Under the pieces are notes generated by a model. The model ran no database searches and was not told where the DNA came from. It was given only the letters and a program-made list of their open reading frames with translations. 64,000 bases of DNA, taken from Kribbella aluminosa. Lineage in GTDB: Bacteria; Actinomycetota; Actinomycetes; Propionibacteriales; Kribbellaceae. The position numbers and the translations under genes are program-made. Positions within the stretch are counted from its first letter, which is position 1. The number at the start of each line of letters is the position of its first letter. Where the stretch lies: contig NZ_JAGINT010000001.1 in the NCBI RefSeq assembly GCF_017876295.1, positions 1,240,001 through 1,304,000 on the forward strand. Direction: 5' to 3'. Of the stretch, positions 43,169 through 51,765 are shown piece by piece.

Positions 43169-43915
43169 GTGAGGAATCCGATCGGGACGATCAAACGAAG
43201 TCAGCAGTTGCGGTCCCAGCTGAAGGCGCCCCGGGAGCGGTTGCCGGGTGGTAGCCGGCGCTGGATCCGGATGTCGATGGACTGGTTGATCGCCGAGTTC
43301 GGCGAAGACGTCCTGCACCGGCCGATCGTGCTGCCGGCCGACATGATCCCGGACGGGTACGACGGCAGCGAGGCGGCCGCCACCGCGTTGTGCGGACTCG
43401 TCGACGGCCGGATGGACCTGACCCCGGGGCAGTGTGGCCTGAGCTTCGAGCTGAACGGCGTACGGCGTCCGGTCCGGGCGCACGTCGTGAAGGAACAGTC
43501 CGGCCGCTGGATCCGTGCCGACGGCCGGAACCAGATCCAGCTCGCCCCGGCGCTGGCGGCCGATCCGGTCGCGTTGACCGCCGTCTACGCACACGAGGCC
43601 GGGCACGAGCTGCTGCTCGGCAGCGGCCGGATCACGCGCGCGGCACGGCCGGACCACGAGTCACTGACCGACCTGATCACGGTGTTCTACGGGCTGGGCA
43701 TCTTCACCGCGAACGCGGCGTACGAACGCCGGCCGCGACCGAACGGGCGGGGCAAGCAGCCGCTGGCCCGTGGGTACCTGCGCGAGGCGGCGCTGTCCGA
43801 GGCCCTCGCGTACTACGCGATGCTCCGCGGCGAGCGGAGCCCGGAGTGGGAACGCCACCTCGACCCGCCGGTACGCCGCGGCATGCGCAACCAGCTAGCG
43901 ATCCTGCACCGCTAA
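43169..43915 (+). CDS. Putative zinc metallopeptidase, paralogue 3 of 3 (short form)
   Basis: A 248-residue version lacking about 100 residues of the middle part. It retains LPGGSRRWIRMSMDWLIAEFG, YDGSEAA, HEAGHELLLG (first His at about residue 142), ESLTDLITVFYGLGIF and ALSEALAYYAML. The GTG start was chosen because MRNPIGTIKRSQQ aligns with the start of paralogue 2 and a -10-like CATGAT ends 7 nt upstream; starts at 43112 or 43157 are possible. The 3' end overlaps the convergent phosphotransferase gene by 21 bp. Confidence 0.7.
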   Translation: MRNPIGTIKRSQQLRSQLKAPRERLPGGSRRWIRMSMDWLIAEFGEDVLHRPIVLPADMIPDGYDGSEAAATALCGLVDGRMDLTPGQCGLSFELNGVRRPVRAHVVKEQSGRWIRADGRNQIQLAPALAADPVALTAVYAHEAGHELLLGSGRITRAARPDHESLTDLITVFYGLGIFTANAAYERRPRPNGRGKQPLARGYLREAALSEALAYYAMLRGERSPEWERHLDPPVRRGMRNQLAILHR

Positions 43916-44998
43916 GAGATGCTTCATCCAGAAGTCGCCGCCGCGGAGGATCGTCGCCTGGCTCGGGCCGGTCAGGTGGTCGACGAGGTGCAGGTACGTG
44001 ATCGTCTGGTAGAGCGTGCCGAGCTCCTCGGCGAGCTCGACCGCACGCCGCAGCTCGGCCGGCGCGGCGTACTCCTCCCACTCGGCCAGGTACGCGTCCC
44101 GCACCCGCTGGTCCGCGGACAGCGGTGACCGCTTCTCGACGAACGTCACCAGATCGAGGAACGGATGCGCCAGCGCGGCATCGGTCCAGTCGAACGCGAG
44201 CACCTTCCGATCCCGTACCGCAAGGTTCCGTGGGTGCAGATCGCCGTGCAGCAAGGTCTCCGGTACGCCGATCGCCGCGAGCTCGGTGATTGCCTCGCGC
44301 AACTGTTTCGCCCGGTCCGGGAGCGTCGCCAGCGCGGCCGGGTCGAGGCGCCGCGTCAGCTTGTTCGGCTCGAGCAGCCGGTCCAGCTCGGTGTCGAGTA
44401 CGGCGAGCCGCCGGTCGGCGCAGCTGTACTCCAGCAACCGTTCGGGCTCCGCGGCGTAGCTCCGTTGCAGGCGTGCATGGTTGCGCACGGCATCGATCCA
44501 CAGCGAGACGTCCGTCTCCTGAGCGAGCGGCGTACCGAGGCCGGGCAGCAACATCCAGGCCCGCTGCTCGTCGATCGCGATCGGTGCCGGGACCTCGCCG
44601 GGGCGATCGGTGGACGCGAGCTGCAGGAACCGCGGTTCGTGTGCGAACAGGAACGGCAACGCGCCGGGCTCGGTCGACGCCTGCGAAAGCGCCTTGAAAT
44701 ACACGTCACCGTCGGTCGTCGGGATGCGCAGAACGTTGGACAGCCCCCACGTCTTCACCTGCGCCCACGGTCCGGTCACATGCACGTGCTGCCCGATCCA
44801 CCGCAGCTCGTCGTCGTACCATTCCGGCGGCTCCAGCTGGTACGTGATGGGCTCCTCGGACAGACACGTCCGTACGACGGCCTCGACACCGTACTGCTCC
44901 CGCAACGCCTGCAACATCGGCTCGACATCCGGGAACCAGAAGTCGTCCGGCATCTCCAGGGTGAAGACCTGTTGTGCGAGGCGAGCCCGGACTTCCAT
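43895..44998 (-). CDS. Aminoglycoside phosphotransferase-family protein
   Basis: A 367-residue kinase-like protein. The Brenner-type catalytic loop LLHGDLHPRNLAV (about residue 262) and the metal-binding FDWTDA (about residue 281) are intact. The N-terminal half, with YVKTWG-like strand elements, is family-typical but diverged, so the substrate may be an antibiotic or a small alcohol/amine metabolite. A -10-like TACGCT (minus, 45006-45011) lies 7 nt before the ATG. Divergent from ilvA with a 54-bp gap. Confidence 0.85.
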   Translation of the reverse strand: MEVRARLAQQVFTLEMPDDFWFPDVEPMLQALREQYGVEAVVRTCLSEEPITYQLEPPEWYDDELRWIGQHVHVTGPWAQVKTWGLSNVLRIPTTDGDVYFKALSQASTEPGALPFLFAHEPRFLQLASTDRPGEVPAPIAIDEQRAWMLLPGLGTPLAQETDVSLWIDAVRNHARLQRSYAAEPERLLEYSCADRRLAVLDTELDRLLEPNKLTRRLDPAALATLPDRAKQLREAITELAAIGVPETLLHGDLHPRNLAVRDRKVLAFDWTDAALAHPFLDLVTFVEKRSPLSADQRVRDAYLAEWEEYAAPAELRRAVELAEELGTLYQTITYLHLVDHLTGPSQATILRGGDFWMKHLLAVQDR

Positions 44999-45052
44999 GA
45001 CCTGAAGCGTATGTTCCAGGTGCAACTGCTTTTCGCGGTTAGGGTGCTTGTC

Positions 45053-46255
45053 GTGATCGATGCCAGAGATGTTGCGCGGGCGGCCGATCTGCTGCACGAC
45101 GTGGTCGCGCCGACGCCCTTGGAGTACTCGCGCTGGCTGAGCGACCTGGTCGGCGGCGACGTGTTCCTGAAGTGCGAGAACCTGCAGCGGACGGGGTCCT
45201 TCAAGCTGCGCGGGGCGTACGTCCGGATGGCGCGGCTGTCGAAGGCGGAACGCGCCCGCGGTGTGGTCGCGGCGAGCGCCGGCAACCACGCGCAGGGGGT
45301 CGCGCTCGCGGCGCAGCTGCTCGGCATCAAGGCGACCGTGTTCATGCCGAACGGCGCCCCGATCCCGAAGGAGAAGGCGACCCGGGCGTACGGCGCCGAG
45401 ATCCGCTTCGCCGGTACGTCGATCGACGACTGCCTGATCGCGGCGCGGGCGTTCGAAGCCGAGACCGGCGCGGTGCTGATCCACCCGTTCGACCATCCCG
45501 ACATCGTCGCCGGGCAGGCCACGACCGGGCTGGAGATCGTCGAGCAGTGCCCGCAGGTCCGGACCGTCGTCGTACCGACGGGTGGCGGCGGGCTGCTCGC
45601 CGGGATCGCGGCCGCGATGCAGCGCGACGGGCTGCCGGTCGAGGTGGTCGGCGTGCAGGCGGCCGGTGCCGCGGCGTACCCGGCCTCGCTGGCGGCAGGC
45701 GAGCCGGTACAGCTGGAGCGGATGCGCACGATGGCCGACGGGATCGCGGTCGGACTGCCCGGAAAGGTTCCGTTCGAGACGGTCCAGCGGTACGTCGGCG
45801 ACGTACGGACCGTCGGCGAGGACTCGTTGTCGAAGGCGCTCCTGCTGGTCCTCGAACGCGCGAAGCTCGTCGTCGAGCCGGCCGGTGCCGCCGCGGTGGC
45901 CGCCGTACTGGACGAGCCGAGGCGGTTCAAGCCGCCGGTGGTCGTCGTACTGTCCGGCGGGAACATCGACCCGCTGCTGCTGATGCGCGTGATCCGGCAC
46001 GGCATGGCCGCCGCCAGCCGGTACCTGTCGTTGCGGGTCCGGATCCCCGACACACCGGGTGGGCTGGCGATGCTGCTGACCCGGATCGCCGCGCTGGACG
46101 CGAACCTCATCGAGGTCGTGCACGAACGCATCTCGGAAACCCTCAGCCTCGAAGAGGTCGAGGTCGCCCTGCAGCTGGAGCTCCGCGGCGAGGAACACCG
46201 CGAGCGCCTGCTCGCCGGCCTGGTCGCGAACGGCTACAGCTACACGCTCAACTGA
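45053..46255 (+). CDS. ilvA: Threonine ammonia-lyase with C-terminal ACT domain
   Basis: A 400-residue PLP enzyme that deaminates threonine to 2-oxobutyrate. K51 in RTGSFKLRGAY binds PLP; SAGNHAQGVA and the glycine loop TGGGGLLAG follow. The single C-terminal ACT-like domain (about residues 325-400, RIPDTPGGLAMLLTRIAALD) marks the shorter, catabolic/allosteric type. The GTG start is 7 nt after TAGGGT (45040-45045), supporting a leaderless mRNA; an in-frame ATG at 45011 is an alternative. It overlaps the convergent MarR gene by 16 bp. Confidence 0.9.
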   Translation: MIDARDVARAADLLHDVVAPTPLEYSRWLSDLVGGDVFLKCENLQRTGSFKLRGAYVRMARLSKAERARGVVAASAGNHAQGVALAAQLLGIKATVFMPNGAPIPKEKATRAYGAEIRFAGTSIDDCLIAARAFEAETGAVLIHPFDHPDIVAGQATTGLEIVEQCPQVRTVVVPTGGGGLLAGIAAAMQRDGLPVEVVGVQAAGAAAYPASLAAGEPVQLERMRTMADGIAVGLPGKVPFETVQRYVGDVRTVGEDSLSKALLLVLERAKLVVEPAGAAAVAAVLDEPRRFKPPVVVVLSGGNIDPLLLMRVIRHGMAAASRYLSLRVRIPDTPGGLAMLLTRIAALDANLIEVVHERISETLSLEEVEVALQLELRGEEHRERLLAGLVANGYSYTLN

Positions 46256-46692
46256 CGCTCAGAGGGGACGGGCTCGCAGGTCTTCACGAGCGGGGCGTGC
46301 AGGCGCTGCGCGAGCACCTGACGCTGGGTCGGCTGGGCCTCGGCCTGCCGCCGCAGGCCCTCGTCGGTCAGCCGGACGTTGATCGCGCGGCGGTCCTCGG
46401 GGCACATGTGCCGCTCGACCAGGCCGGCGACCTCCAGCCGGCCGATCACCCGGGACAGTGCGCTCTGGCTCAGATGCACCGACTTCGCGATCGTCGCCAC
46501 CTTGGCGGAGTGCTCCGGGAACTCGGCGAGCCGCTCGAGCACCTCGTACTCACTCATGCCCAGCGAGTGGCCGGCCTGCAGCGCCCGGTCGAGGGCGCAG
46601 GTCAGGTCTGCGTGGCGGGCCAGCAGCTCGCGCCATTCCCTGACATCGGCGTTGGTCTCACCAGTCCCAACGCTGACCTTCGTAGCGGTCAT
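46240..46692 (-). CDS. MarR-family regulator
   Basis: A 150-residue MarR protein: LGMSEYEVLERLAEFP, recognition helix SQSALSRVIGRLEVAGLVER, wing CPEDRRAINVRLT. The ATG has AAGG about 9 nt upstream; an ATG nine codons earlier is possible. It is divergent from a DHA2 MFS exporter with an 88-bp gap that contains TGCAT-rich palindromes, so it most likely represses that exporter and itself. Confidence 0.88.
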   Translation of the reverse strand: MTATKVSVGTGETNADVREWRELLARHADLTCALDRALQAGHSLGMSEYEVLERLAEFPEHSAKVATIAKSVHLSQSALSRVIGRLEVAGLVERHMCPEDRRAINVRLTDEGLRRQAEAQPTQRQVLAQRLHAPLVKTCEPVPSERQLSV

Positions 46693-46726
46693 GTCGCTGA
46701 CCTTAGCATGCAGGTGCAATCAATGC

Positions 46727-46736
46727 AAATGCATTT
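46727..46736. promoter_or_regulatory. Palindromic candidate MarR operator
   Basis: AAATGCATTT, a perfect 10-bp palindrome, in a 50-bp stretch that repeats TGCA five times (46705-46767) between the divergent marR and MFS genes. This gap is markedly more AT-rich than the surroundings. Confidence 0.5.
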
Positions 46737-46780
46737 AATGCCTAGACATTAGATGCACACGCATGCAATAGTCTCTCCTC

Positions 46781-48289
46781 GTGACTACGCAAACCCCGTC
46801 TCCAACCATCACTGCACCGGCTCGCATGACCTGGGACGCGCGCCTCTGGGGCGCTCTTCTGGTGGTCTGTGGCGTGATCTTCCTCGACGGCCTGGACGTG
46901 TCGATGGTCGGCATGTCGCTGCCGTCCATCGGCGCCGACCTGGGCGTCTCTCTTTCTTCTCTGCAGTGGGTCGTGACCGGCTACGTGCTCGGGTACGGCG
47001 GCCTCCTGCTGCTCGGCGGCCGGACCGCCGACCTGCTCGGCCGGCGCCGGGTCTTCCTGATCGCGCTGGCCGTCTTCGCCGTCGTCTCGATGCTGAGCTC
47101 ACTGGCGACCAACCCCGAACTGCTCATCGCGGCGCGGTTCGTGAAGGGCATCGCCGCGGCGTTCACCGCCCCGGCCGCGCTCTCGATCATCACCACCACC
47201 TTCCACGAGGGACCGGATCGCAACCGGGCCCTGTCGATCTTCACCACCTGCGCGGCCAGCGGCTTCTCGATGGGCCTGATCCTCGGCGGCGCGCTCACCG
47301 AGGTCGGCTGGCGCTGGACCTTCCTGATGCCCGGCCCGGTCGCCCTGATCGTGCTGCTGTTCGGCCTCAAGCTGATCCCGAACAGCCCGCGCGACGACGC
47401 CGCCGGCGGGTACGACGTACCAGGAGCGATCACCGTCACCGGCGGCATGCTGTCCCTGGTCTATGCGGTCGTCGGCGCCGAGCACGCCGGCTGGGTGTCG
47501 CTGCAGACCATCGGGCTGTTCGTGCTCGCGGCCGTGCTGCTGGTCGGCTTCGTCGCGATCGAGCTGCGCACCAAGCACCCGCTGGTCCGGCTCGGCATCC
47601 TGCGCAACGCCTCGCTGCGGCGCGCGAACCTGGCCATCCTGACCGTCTTCGGTTCGTACGTCGCGTTCCAGCTGATCGGCACCATGTACCTGCAGAACCT
47701 GCTCGGCTGGTCGTCCTTCCAGACCGCGCTCGGGTTCCTCCCGGCCGGCCTGCTGGTGGCCACGCTGTCCCCGAACGTCGGCAAGATCGTCGACCGGATC
47801 GGGACCGAGAAGATGATCATCGTCGCGATGGCGCTGTTCGTCGCCGGGTACGCGCTGAGCTTGCGGATCGGCCCGGAGTCGGCGTACTTCTCGACCGTCT
47901 TCCCGACGATCATGCTGCTCGGGCTCGGGTTCGCGCTCGGGTTCCCGTCGCTGAACATCCAGGCCGTGTCCGGAGTCCCGGACCACGAGCAGGGGCTGGC
48001 GTCCGGGCTGTTCAACACGTCGAACCAGGTCGGCGGCGCGGTGGTGCTGGCGATCGTGACCGCGGTGATCAGCGGTCAGACGGTCGGCGTCACCGCGGCG
48101 GCCGGGGTGCTGTCGGCGTACAAGTCCGGGCTCGGGGTCGTGACGGGGATCGCGGCACTCGGTCTGCTGATCGCGCTGACCGGTCTGCGTGGGCTGAAGG
48201 CCCGACGGGCCGCGGAGGACGCCGAGGCGGCGGAGCTGGCCGCCGTACAGGACGAGCTGGCGACGGAGGAGATGACGCCGGCGGCGTGA
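46781..48289 (+). CDS. DHA2-family MFS exporter
   Basis: A 502-residue transporter with about 14 spans. FLDGLDVSMVGMSLPSIG, GGRTADLLGRRRVF (motif A) and FSMGLILGGALTEVGWRW mark the DHA2 drug:H+ antiporters. The GTG is exactly 6 nt after TAGTCT (46769-46774) with no Shine-Dalgarno sequence, hence probably leaderless. Divergent from a MarR gene. An Ala/Glu-rich soluble tail closes the protein. A hairpin follows at 48333. Confidence 0.92.
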   Translation: MTTQTPSPTITAPARMTWDARLWGALLVVCGVIFLDGLDVSMVGMSLPSIGADLGVSLSSLQWVVTGYVLGYGGLLLLGGRTADLLGRRRVFLIALAVFAVVSMLSSLATNPELLIAARFVKGIAAAFTAPAALSIITTTFHEGPDRNRALSIFTTCAASGFSMGLILGGALTEVGWRWTFLMPGPVALIVLLFGLKLIPNSPRDDAAGGYDVPGAITVTGGMLSLVYAVVGAEHAGWVSLQTIGLFVLAAVLLVGFVAIELRTKHPLVRLGILRNASLRRANLAILTVFGSYVAFQLIGTMYLQNLLGWSSFQTALGFLPAGLLVATLSPNVGKIVDRIGTEKMIIVAMALFVAGYALSLRIGPESAYFSTVFPTIMLLGLGFALGFPSLNIQAVSGVPDHEQGLASGLFNTSNQVGGAVVLAIVTAVISGQTVGVTAAAGVLSAYKSGLGVVTGIAALGLLIALTGLRGLKARRAAEDAEAAELAAVQDELATEEMTPAA

Positions 48290-48332
48290 CAACAACCAGC
48301 CCTTCTGGGGCTGTGCGGTGATAGAGAGCGGA

Positions 48333-48362
48333 TGGTGCGGACTCCTCCCGGGGTCCGCACCA
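48333..48362 (+). terminator. Terminator hairpin after the MFS gene
   Basis: Ten perfect pairs, TGGTGCGGAC (48333-48342) with GTCCGCACCA (48353-48362), extendable inward; followed by CTGCATTTCGGGGG. Confidence 0.75.
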
Positions 48363-48420
48363 CTGCATTTCGGGGGATTCCCCGATTGGTTTCGACCCGG
48401 CGGGGTGCTGCACTGGACGC

Positions 48421-49521
48421 ATGAGCAACCAGAGCTACGACGAGAAGGTCAAGGACATCCTGGACCGCGTCGCCAAGGGCCACCTTTCCACCGAGGAAGG
48501 TGCCACCCTGATCGCGGCCATCAAGCCGTCCGAGACAGCAGTTGCCGGCGACGCGTCTGCCGGGACCGCTGCTGGCGCGACTGCGGGGGAGCCGGTTGCC
48601 GACGAGGGAAGCTCGGCGTCAGAGGGCAAGCCGCCGCGGCCCTGGCCGACGGGCGACGAGGCGCAGACTCCCGACGCCTGGGCCGACGCCGTCGACTCAC
48701 CCGCATCAACCCCGACCACCGGCCCGGCGTCCGAACAGGCCAACGGAACCGCCGACCCGGCCAACGGAACCGCCGACGGCGTGGCCGCGGGTCCTGCCTC
48801 CGGCTCGACCACTGGCTCGGCCGGTGCGGTTTCCGGTGTGCAGGACTCGGCGCCTGAGGACGTGGAGGAGGAGCACAGCAACGTGCCGATTCCGTCTGGG
48901 GTGCAGCGGGTGACGGTGCGGGCGATCGGGCGGCGGGTGCGGCTGATCGGTGAGCCGGCCGTGAACGGCGTCGCGGTGGACGGGCCGCACGTGATCAAGC
49001 GCGACGGAGACACCCTCGCGATCAGCAGCGAAGGCGACATGGGCGTCTCGATCGACGGGTTCAGCATGCTGCGCAACCCGACCGACCTGAAGGCCCACGT
49101 CAACGGCCTCGCCAAGGAGTTGTCGATCCGGGTCAACCCGCACCTCCAGGTCGAGGTCGAGGTCACCGGCGGCAGCGTGAACGCCGAGCGCCTCCCCGGC
49201 CTGACCCGGGTCCGCGTCACCGCCGGCACCGCGAAGGTCGCCGACGTCGACGGCCCGATCGACGTCCTCGTCCAGGCCGGCTCCGCGACCCTGGACGCCC
49301 AGATCACCAAGGGCCGCTCCCGCGTCCGCGTCGAGTCCGGTACGGCGAACGTCGCCCTCCGCCGCGGCTCCGACGTACACGTCCACACCGAGGCCCAGCT
49401 CGGCCGCGTCACCTGGTCCGGCGCCGTCTCCGGCCAGTCCAAGGACGTAGAGATCGGCCGCGGCCGCGCCGCCCTCGACGTAGAGGTCCTCGTCGGCACC
49501 GCTCAAATCACCTCCGACTGA
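48421..49521 (+). CDS. SHOCT-like helix plus DUF4097-type beta-repeat protein
   Basis: A 366-residue protein. Residues 1-40 (EKVKDILDRVAKGHLSTEEGATLI) form a SHOCT-like helical hairpin; residues 40-150 are an Ala/Gly/Thr/Pro-rich linker with repeated NGTAD; the C-terminal 210 residues are short beta strands with recurring TGGSVN, TAGTAKV, QAGSATL and ESGTANV turns, as in DUF4097 adhesin-like domains. No signal peptide is present. The beta region resembles the C-terminal domain of the cassette A partner (19842-22349). Function unknown; flanked by terminators on both sides, so monocistronic. Confidence 0.75.
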   Translation: MSNQSYDEKVKDILDRVAKGHLSTEEGATLIAAIKPSETAVAGDASAGTAAGATAGEPVADEGSSASEGKPPRPWPTGDEAQTPDAWADAVDSPASTPTTGPASEQANGTADPANGTADGVAAGPASGSTTGSAGAVSGVQDSAPEDVEEEHSNVPIPSGVQRVTVRAIGRRVRLIGEPAVNGVAVDGPHVIKRDGDTLAISSEGDMGVSIDGFSMLRNPTDLKAHVNGLAKELSIRVNPHLQVEVEVTGGSVNAERLPGLTRVRVTAGTAKVADVDGPIDVLVQAGSATLDAQITKGRSRVRVESGTANVALRRGSDVHVHTEAQLGRVTWSGAVSGQSKDVEIGRGRAALDVEVLVGTAQITSD

Positions 49522-49546
49522 CCCCACCCAGACTGTGCCCGGTGTC

Positions 49547-49578
49547 CACAAGCTCAGGGGTTGACCCCTGAGCTTGTG
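49547..49578. terminator. Perfect 14-bp terminator hairpin
   Basis: CACAAGCTCAGGGG (49547-49560), TTGA loop, CCCCTGAGCTTGTG (49565-49578), between two convergent genes. Its CTCAGGGGTTGACC (49553-49566) recurs inverted at 49621-49634, overlapping the last codons of the convergent MFS gene. Confidence 0.85.
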
Positions 49579-49615
49579 CCTTGACGGCTCGCATGCCGGG
49601 TGCGAACCCTTCATC

Positions 49616-50860
49616 TCATAGGTCAACCCCTGAGATGGCCGGTTCGGTCGGGACCGCTCGGAGGGTGCGGAGTGGGGAGACGTAGAGGATCGCGTTGCCG
49701 GCCAGGGTGCCGAGGCCGGCGATCCACAGCGTGGTGTGCAGGCCGAACGCAGTACCGAGTACGCCGCCGAGCAGGCTGCCGAGGGGAGCGGCGCCCCAGC
49801 TGACGAAGCTCATCGTGGCGCTCACCCGGCCCTGGAGTTCCCGCGGGCACAGGCGTTGTTGGGTACTGACCTGCAGGATGTAGCTGACGATGATGCAGAA
49901 GCCCGCGAGCAGCGTGCCGATGACGAACCAGCTCACCTGCCAGCCGGGTGCCGTCAGCGCCTGCACGGTGAACGCGACGCCGATGCCGGTGGACGAGAGC
50001 AGCAGCGTGCGCGCATCGCCGTACCTCGTGCTGACTTTCTCGGTGACGGCCGACGCGACGACGGCGCCGAGCAGGCCGATCATGCTGAGGATGCCGATGG
50101 TTGCCGGTCGCAGATGTACGCCGCGGACCAGGTAGACGACCATGATTGCGCCTGCCGCCGCCTGGAACAGCATCGTCACCATCGTGTTGAGGGCCAGTGG
50201 CCGGAGCAGCGGATGCCTGAATACGTACTGCAGGCCGTCGCGGATCTCGCGGCGCAACTGCGGGCGTTCGGGTCTGATCGGCGCGGGCTCGGGAGTGCGG
50301 ATGCTGCGGAGCCAGATGGCCGACCAGACGAAGCTCAGCGCGTCCAGGCCGATCGTGACCGCGGCGCCGATCCACTGGACGAGGATTCCGCCCGCGCCCG
50401 CGCCGATCACGGCGGCGACCGAGTGGTTGGCGGCGAGCTTCGCGTTGCCCGGAAGGAGCCGGTCGCGGTCGAGCATCCGGGGCAGGTACGAGTTGTGCGC
50501 GACGTCGTACAGCACGGTGAGGACGCCGGCCGGAACGAGTACGACGTACACCTGCGTCAACGTGAGTACGCCGAACCACCAGGCGATCGGGATCGACGCG
50601 AAGAGCAGCGCGCGGAGGAGGTCGGCGTACACGAGAACCGGGCGGCACCGGATGCGGTCGGCCCAGGCTCCGGCGAACAGACCGAGGACGAGCCAGGCGG
50701 CGGTCTCGCAGGTGCGGAGGAGGGAGACCTGGAGGGTCGAGGCGTTCAGGGTGAGTACGGCGAGGAGCGGGATGGCGCCCATGCTGAGCCGTGATCCGAG
50801 CTGGCTGAGCAGGTCGGCGGCCCACAGGCGGCGGAAATCTCGGTGGCGGAGGATGCCCAT
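49616..50860 (-). CDS. MFS exporter (EntS/MFS_3-like, 12 spans)
   Basis: A 414-residue transporter of the enterobactin-exporter-like MFS group: LRHRDFRRLWAADLLSQLGS at the N terminus and FAGAWADRIRCRPVLVYADL (motif A) are diagnostic. It may export a siderophore, macrolide or other metabolite. A -10-like TACGGT (minus, 50867-50872) lies exactly 6 nt before the ATG, so the mRNA is probably leaderless. An inverted repeat at 50892-50921 would overlap the -35 region. No regulator gene is adjacent. Confidence 0.88.
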   Translation of the reverse strand: MGILRHRDFRRLWAADLLSQLGSRLSMGAIPLLAVLTLNASTLQVSLLRTCETAAWLVLGLFAGAWADRIRCRPVLVYADLLRALLFASIPIAWWFGVLTLTQVYVVLVPAGVLTVLYDVAHNSYLPRMLDRDRLLPGNAKLAANHSVAAVIGAGAGGILVQWIGAAVTIGLDALSFVWSAIWLRSIRTPEPAPIRPERPQLRREIRDGLQYVFRHPLLRPLALNTMVTMLFQAAAGAIMVVYLVRGVHLRPATIGILSMIGLLGAVVASAVTEKVSTRYGDARTLLLSSTGIGVAFTVQALTAPGWQVSWFVIGTLLAGFCIIVSYILQVSTQQRLCPRELQGRVSATMSFVSWGAAPLGSLLGGVLGTAFGLHTTLWIAGLGTLAGNAILYVSPLRTLRAVPTEPAISGVDL

Positions 50861-50891
50861 CTCGCGACCGTAGACGCCGAATTGAGCGGTG

Positions 50892-50921
50892 TCGACTCAA
50901 GTGTCAACAAAGTTGAGTCGA
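50892..50921. promoter_or_regulatory. Inverted repeat upstream of the EntS-like exporter
   Basis: TCGACTCAA (50892-50900) and TTGAGTCGA (50913-50921), 9 bp per arm with a 12-bp centre, about 20 bp upstream of the predicted -10. A third TTGAG half-site lies at 50883. Probable repressor operator. Confidence 0.55.
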
Positions 50922-50993
50922 GCAGGCTCAAGGTTAGAGCCAAACCACGGTCCATGGTGTGCAGCGACCAGCTGAGCTGGCGGGGCCGCAATG

Positions 50994-51030
50994 CGAAGCG
51001 CCCCGGTGGGCTGTCCACCGGGGCGCTTCG
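50994..51030 (-). terminator. Strong terminator after greA
   Basis: A 16-bp perfect stem, CGAAGCGCCCCGGTGG (50994-51009) with CCACCGGGGCGCTTCG (51015-51030), and a GCTGT loop, 14 nt after the greA stop on the minus strand. Confidence 0.9.
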
Positions 51031-51044
51031 GGAGCTTGGTGGGG

Positions 51045-51557
51045 TCAGCCAGTGAACGGTTCCGCGGCGACGATCTCGACCGTGACGGGCTTCCCGTTGG
51101 GGGCCTCGTAGGTGGCCTTCTCGCCCTTCTTCTTGCCGAGGATGGCGGCGCCGAGCGGAGACTGCGGGGAGTAGACGTCGATGTCGACCGACGCGTCCAG
51201 GGCGAGCAACTCGCGGGAGCCGAGCAGGAAGGTCTCGACGTCCTCGTCGCCGGCGAACTTGATCGACACCTTCATGCCGGGCTCGACCTTGCCGCCCTTC
51301 TTCGGGGTCTCACCGACGCGGGCGCGGCGGACCATGTCCTCCAGCTGCCGGATCCGGGCCTCCATCTTGCCCTGCTCGTCCTTGGCGGCGTGGTAGCCAC
51401 CGTTCTCCTTGAGGTCGCCCTCGTCCCTGGCCTCGCTGATCCGCTGGGTGATCTCGGCACGGGCGGGGCCCTTGAGGTGCTCGAGCTCGGACTTCAGCTG
51501 GTCGTAACCGTCCTGCGTCAGCCAGACAACGCTGTCCTCGTCGATCTTCTGCGTCAC
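51045..51557 (-). CDS. greA: Transcription elongation factor GreA
   Basis: A 170-residue factor that enters the RNA polymerase secondary channel and stimulates cleavage of backtracked RNA. The N-terminal coiled coil ends in the acidic tip SEARDEGDLKENGGYHAAKD; the C-terminal FKBP-like domain contains SPQSPLGAAILGKKKGE. The GTG start (VTQKIDEDSV) has AAGGAG upstream. The tip is more elaborate than in E. coli GreA but the acidic D-E pair is kept. Gene order with DUF4307 and mca is that of mycobacteria. Confidence 0.96.
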   Translation of the reverse strand: MTQKIDEDSVVWLTQDGYDQLKSELEHLKGPARAEITQRISEARDEGDLKENGGYHAAKDEQGKMEARIRQLEDMVRRARVGETPKKGGKVEPGMKVSIKFAGDEDVETFLLGSRELLALDASVDIDVYSPQSPLGAAILGKKKGEKATYEAPNGKPVTVEIVAAEPFTG

Positions 51558-51765
51558 GGGCTGCTCCTTGTGTCGGTGGATGGGCAGGAAAATACTGCTG
51601 GCCGCCGTCGTCGACGGCGACCAATCAAACGAGCGTAGCAAGAGACCGCCGATCACGCAGGGGTTCTGACCGGTCGCCAACGCTTGGAAAACGTTTGCTA
51701 CCTCGGTTTTCTCCGACCGCGAACACAACCGGGCGGCAGTCCGCTGCCACGGCAGTGGTTCCGGG

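Noticed and set aside
50843..51055. 70-codon plus-strand frame between the MFS and greA genes
   Set aside because: It runs through an operator-like repeat and the greA terminator; no coding signature.
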